From assembly GCA_020466095.1 (NCBI GenBank), contig CM035807.1, positions 56,280,555 through 56,344,554 of the forward strand: 64,000 nt of DNA. Direction: 5' to 3'. This DNA is from Chlorops oryzae (Eukaryota > Arthropoda > Insecta > Diptera > Chloropidae). Both the position numbers and the translations under genes were made by a program. The notes beneath the pieces were generated by a model, which was not told where the DNA came from, did no database searches, and saw nothing but the letters and a program-made list of their open reading frames with translations. How positions within the stretch are numbered: the stretch's first letter is position 1; each line of letters begins with the position of its first letter. Shown piece by piece: positions 63,426 to 64,000 of this stretch.

Positions 63426-64000
63426 AAGAGTTAAGTATGCTGATAAAAATTCAAATTATTTAGTGTGCTGGTCGGGTTTTGTATTTACGGCTTGCTCTAT
63501 GCGTTTAAACTGTTAAGTCTGCAAGGGTTCACAGAAAATTCGTATAGGTCAGGCAGCTTAAAAGAGCGCGATGGCAAGAAGTTTTTCTATTTGGGAATCT
63601 TTTAGCTTTTACTGGAATTTTCATACTGTAGGACGGTGATGTAATGGTTAATGCACAAGCTTTTGTAACGTTTTTCAACAAGTTTTCTCCTATTTCCGAA
63701 ATCATGGCATTTATGGGTTCGCAAAGCAGTCTTAAGCGTTTTTGAATACGCTAAGGACAGAAAATACGCTGTGAACCTCGTTCGATCAAGGCACGCACTA
63801 GTGGCATACGCAGGGGGTGAGTTTTGGGTTCAACCCCCTGCGAAATGTAGGAAATTACAAAGAAGTACGATGGAATAATCACGCTTTATGGTTTTGTAAA
63901 GACTCGAACCCCTGCCGAAATAAATTTATGGGTACGCGCCTTGCACGCACTGTGAACAATTCGCCTGATTGGAGAATGGTTTCCAATGCTGTTTTTTGGC
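63426..64000. other. Spacer with a G/C-run stem-loop
   Basis: No gene is recognised. GCAGGGGGT (about 63810) pairs with ACCCCCTGC (about 63834) across a 16-base loop, a form often seen at ends of insect DNA transposons; the matching other end would lie outside the window. Confidence 0.35.

Noticed and set aside
63840..63960. Possible tRNA-like fold near the end
   Set aside because: The short stem with C runs does not extend into a cloverleaf and lacks A- and B-box sequence.

Overview
The window is a mobile-element graveyard from an insect genome. Every protein family I can name comes from a transposon or retrotransposon, and I see no convincing host gene, tRNA or rRNA. The content (a Himar1-like mariner, a second mariner, PIF/Harbinger, hAT and TTAA-inserting piggyBac-type elements, gypsy and BEL/Pao LTR elements, LOA-like and CR1/Jockey-like LINEs, short AT-rich introns and spacers) suggests a higher dipteran, perhaps a tephritid-like fly. 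The species is an inference from element content only.

Left part (1-16 kb): a nearly complete 2.97-kb PIF/Harbinger element with TTA duplications (847-3815); an unassigned lysine-rich reading frame (4403-5140); a small cluster of unrecognised membrane-protein-like frames (7515-8113); a CR1/Jockey-group LINE broken by frameshifts (about 8.2-12.4 kb); a BEL/Pao pol fragment (12.45-13.9 kb); a MITE; and a LINE 3' fragment.

Middle (16.1-35.6 kb): a Russian-doll stack. An old gypsy element (A) was split at 17196/30155 by LTR element B (749-bp LTRs, GCTC duplication). B itself contains a young gypsy-type element C (21536-26691, two apparently identical 446-bp LTRs, one long gag-pol frame with a single internal stop). 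The right LTR of B later received two separate TTAA-inserting elements. Further along, A was split by a hAT-type element (30295-33880, 8-bp duplication ACCAGCAC), which carries a 1.65-kb foldback element and G-rich tandem repeats. Removing B and the hAT element makes A's pol continuous again.

35.6-40.2 kb: LTR element D. Its pol frame runs 960 codons with two stops and no frameshift, but catalytic acidic residues of reverse transcriptase, RNase H and integrase are replaced while the protease DTGS motif remains. This is one of the more unusual objects in the window.

Right part (40.5-64 kb): a Himar1-like mariner with one frameshift; a TTAA MITE; a second Harbinger element containing a 400-bp MITE and a mariner with an uninterrupted transposase; a 1.85-kb terminal-inverted-repeat element with an 8-bp duplication; a full-length 5.2-kb LOA-like LINE (51000-56218, 12-bp duplication, CCTAA pentamer tail) inserted in a dispersed repeat that also opens the window; several MITEs; and a minus-strand BEL/Pao element split by a second foldback copy and by an element with 9-bp duplications.

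Most elements are dead. The best candidates for recent activity are gypsy element C and the minus-strand mariner.
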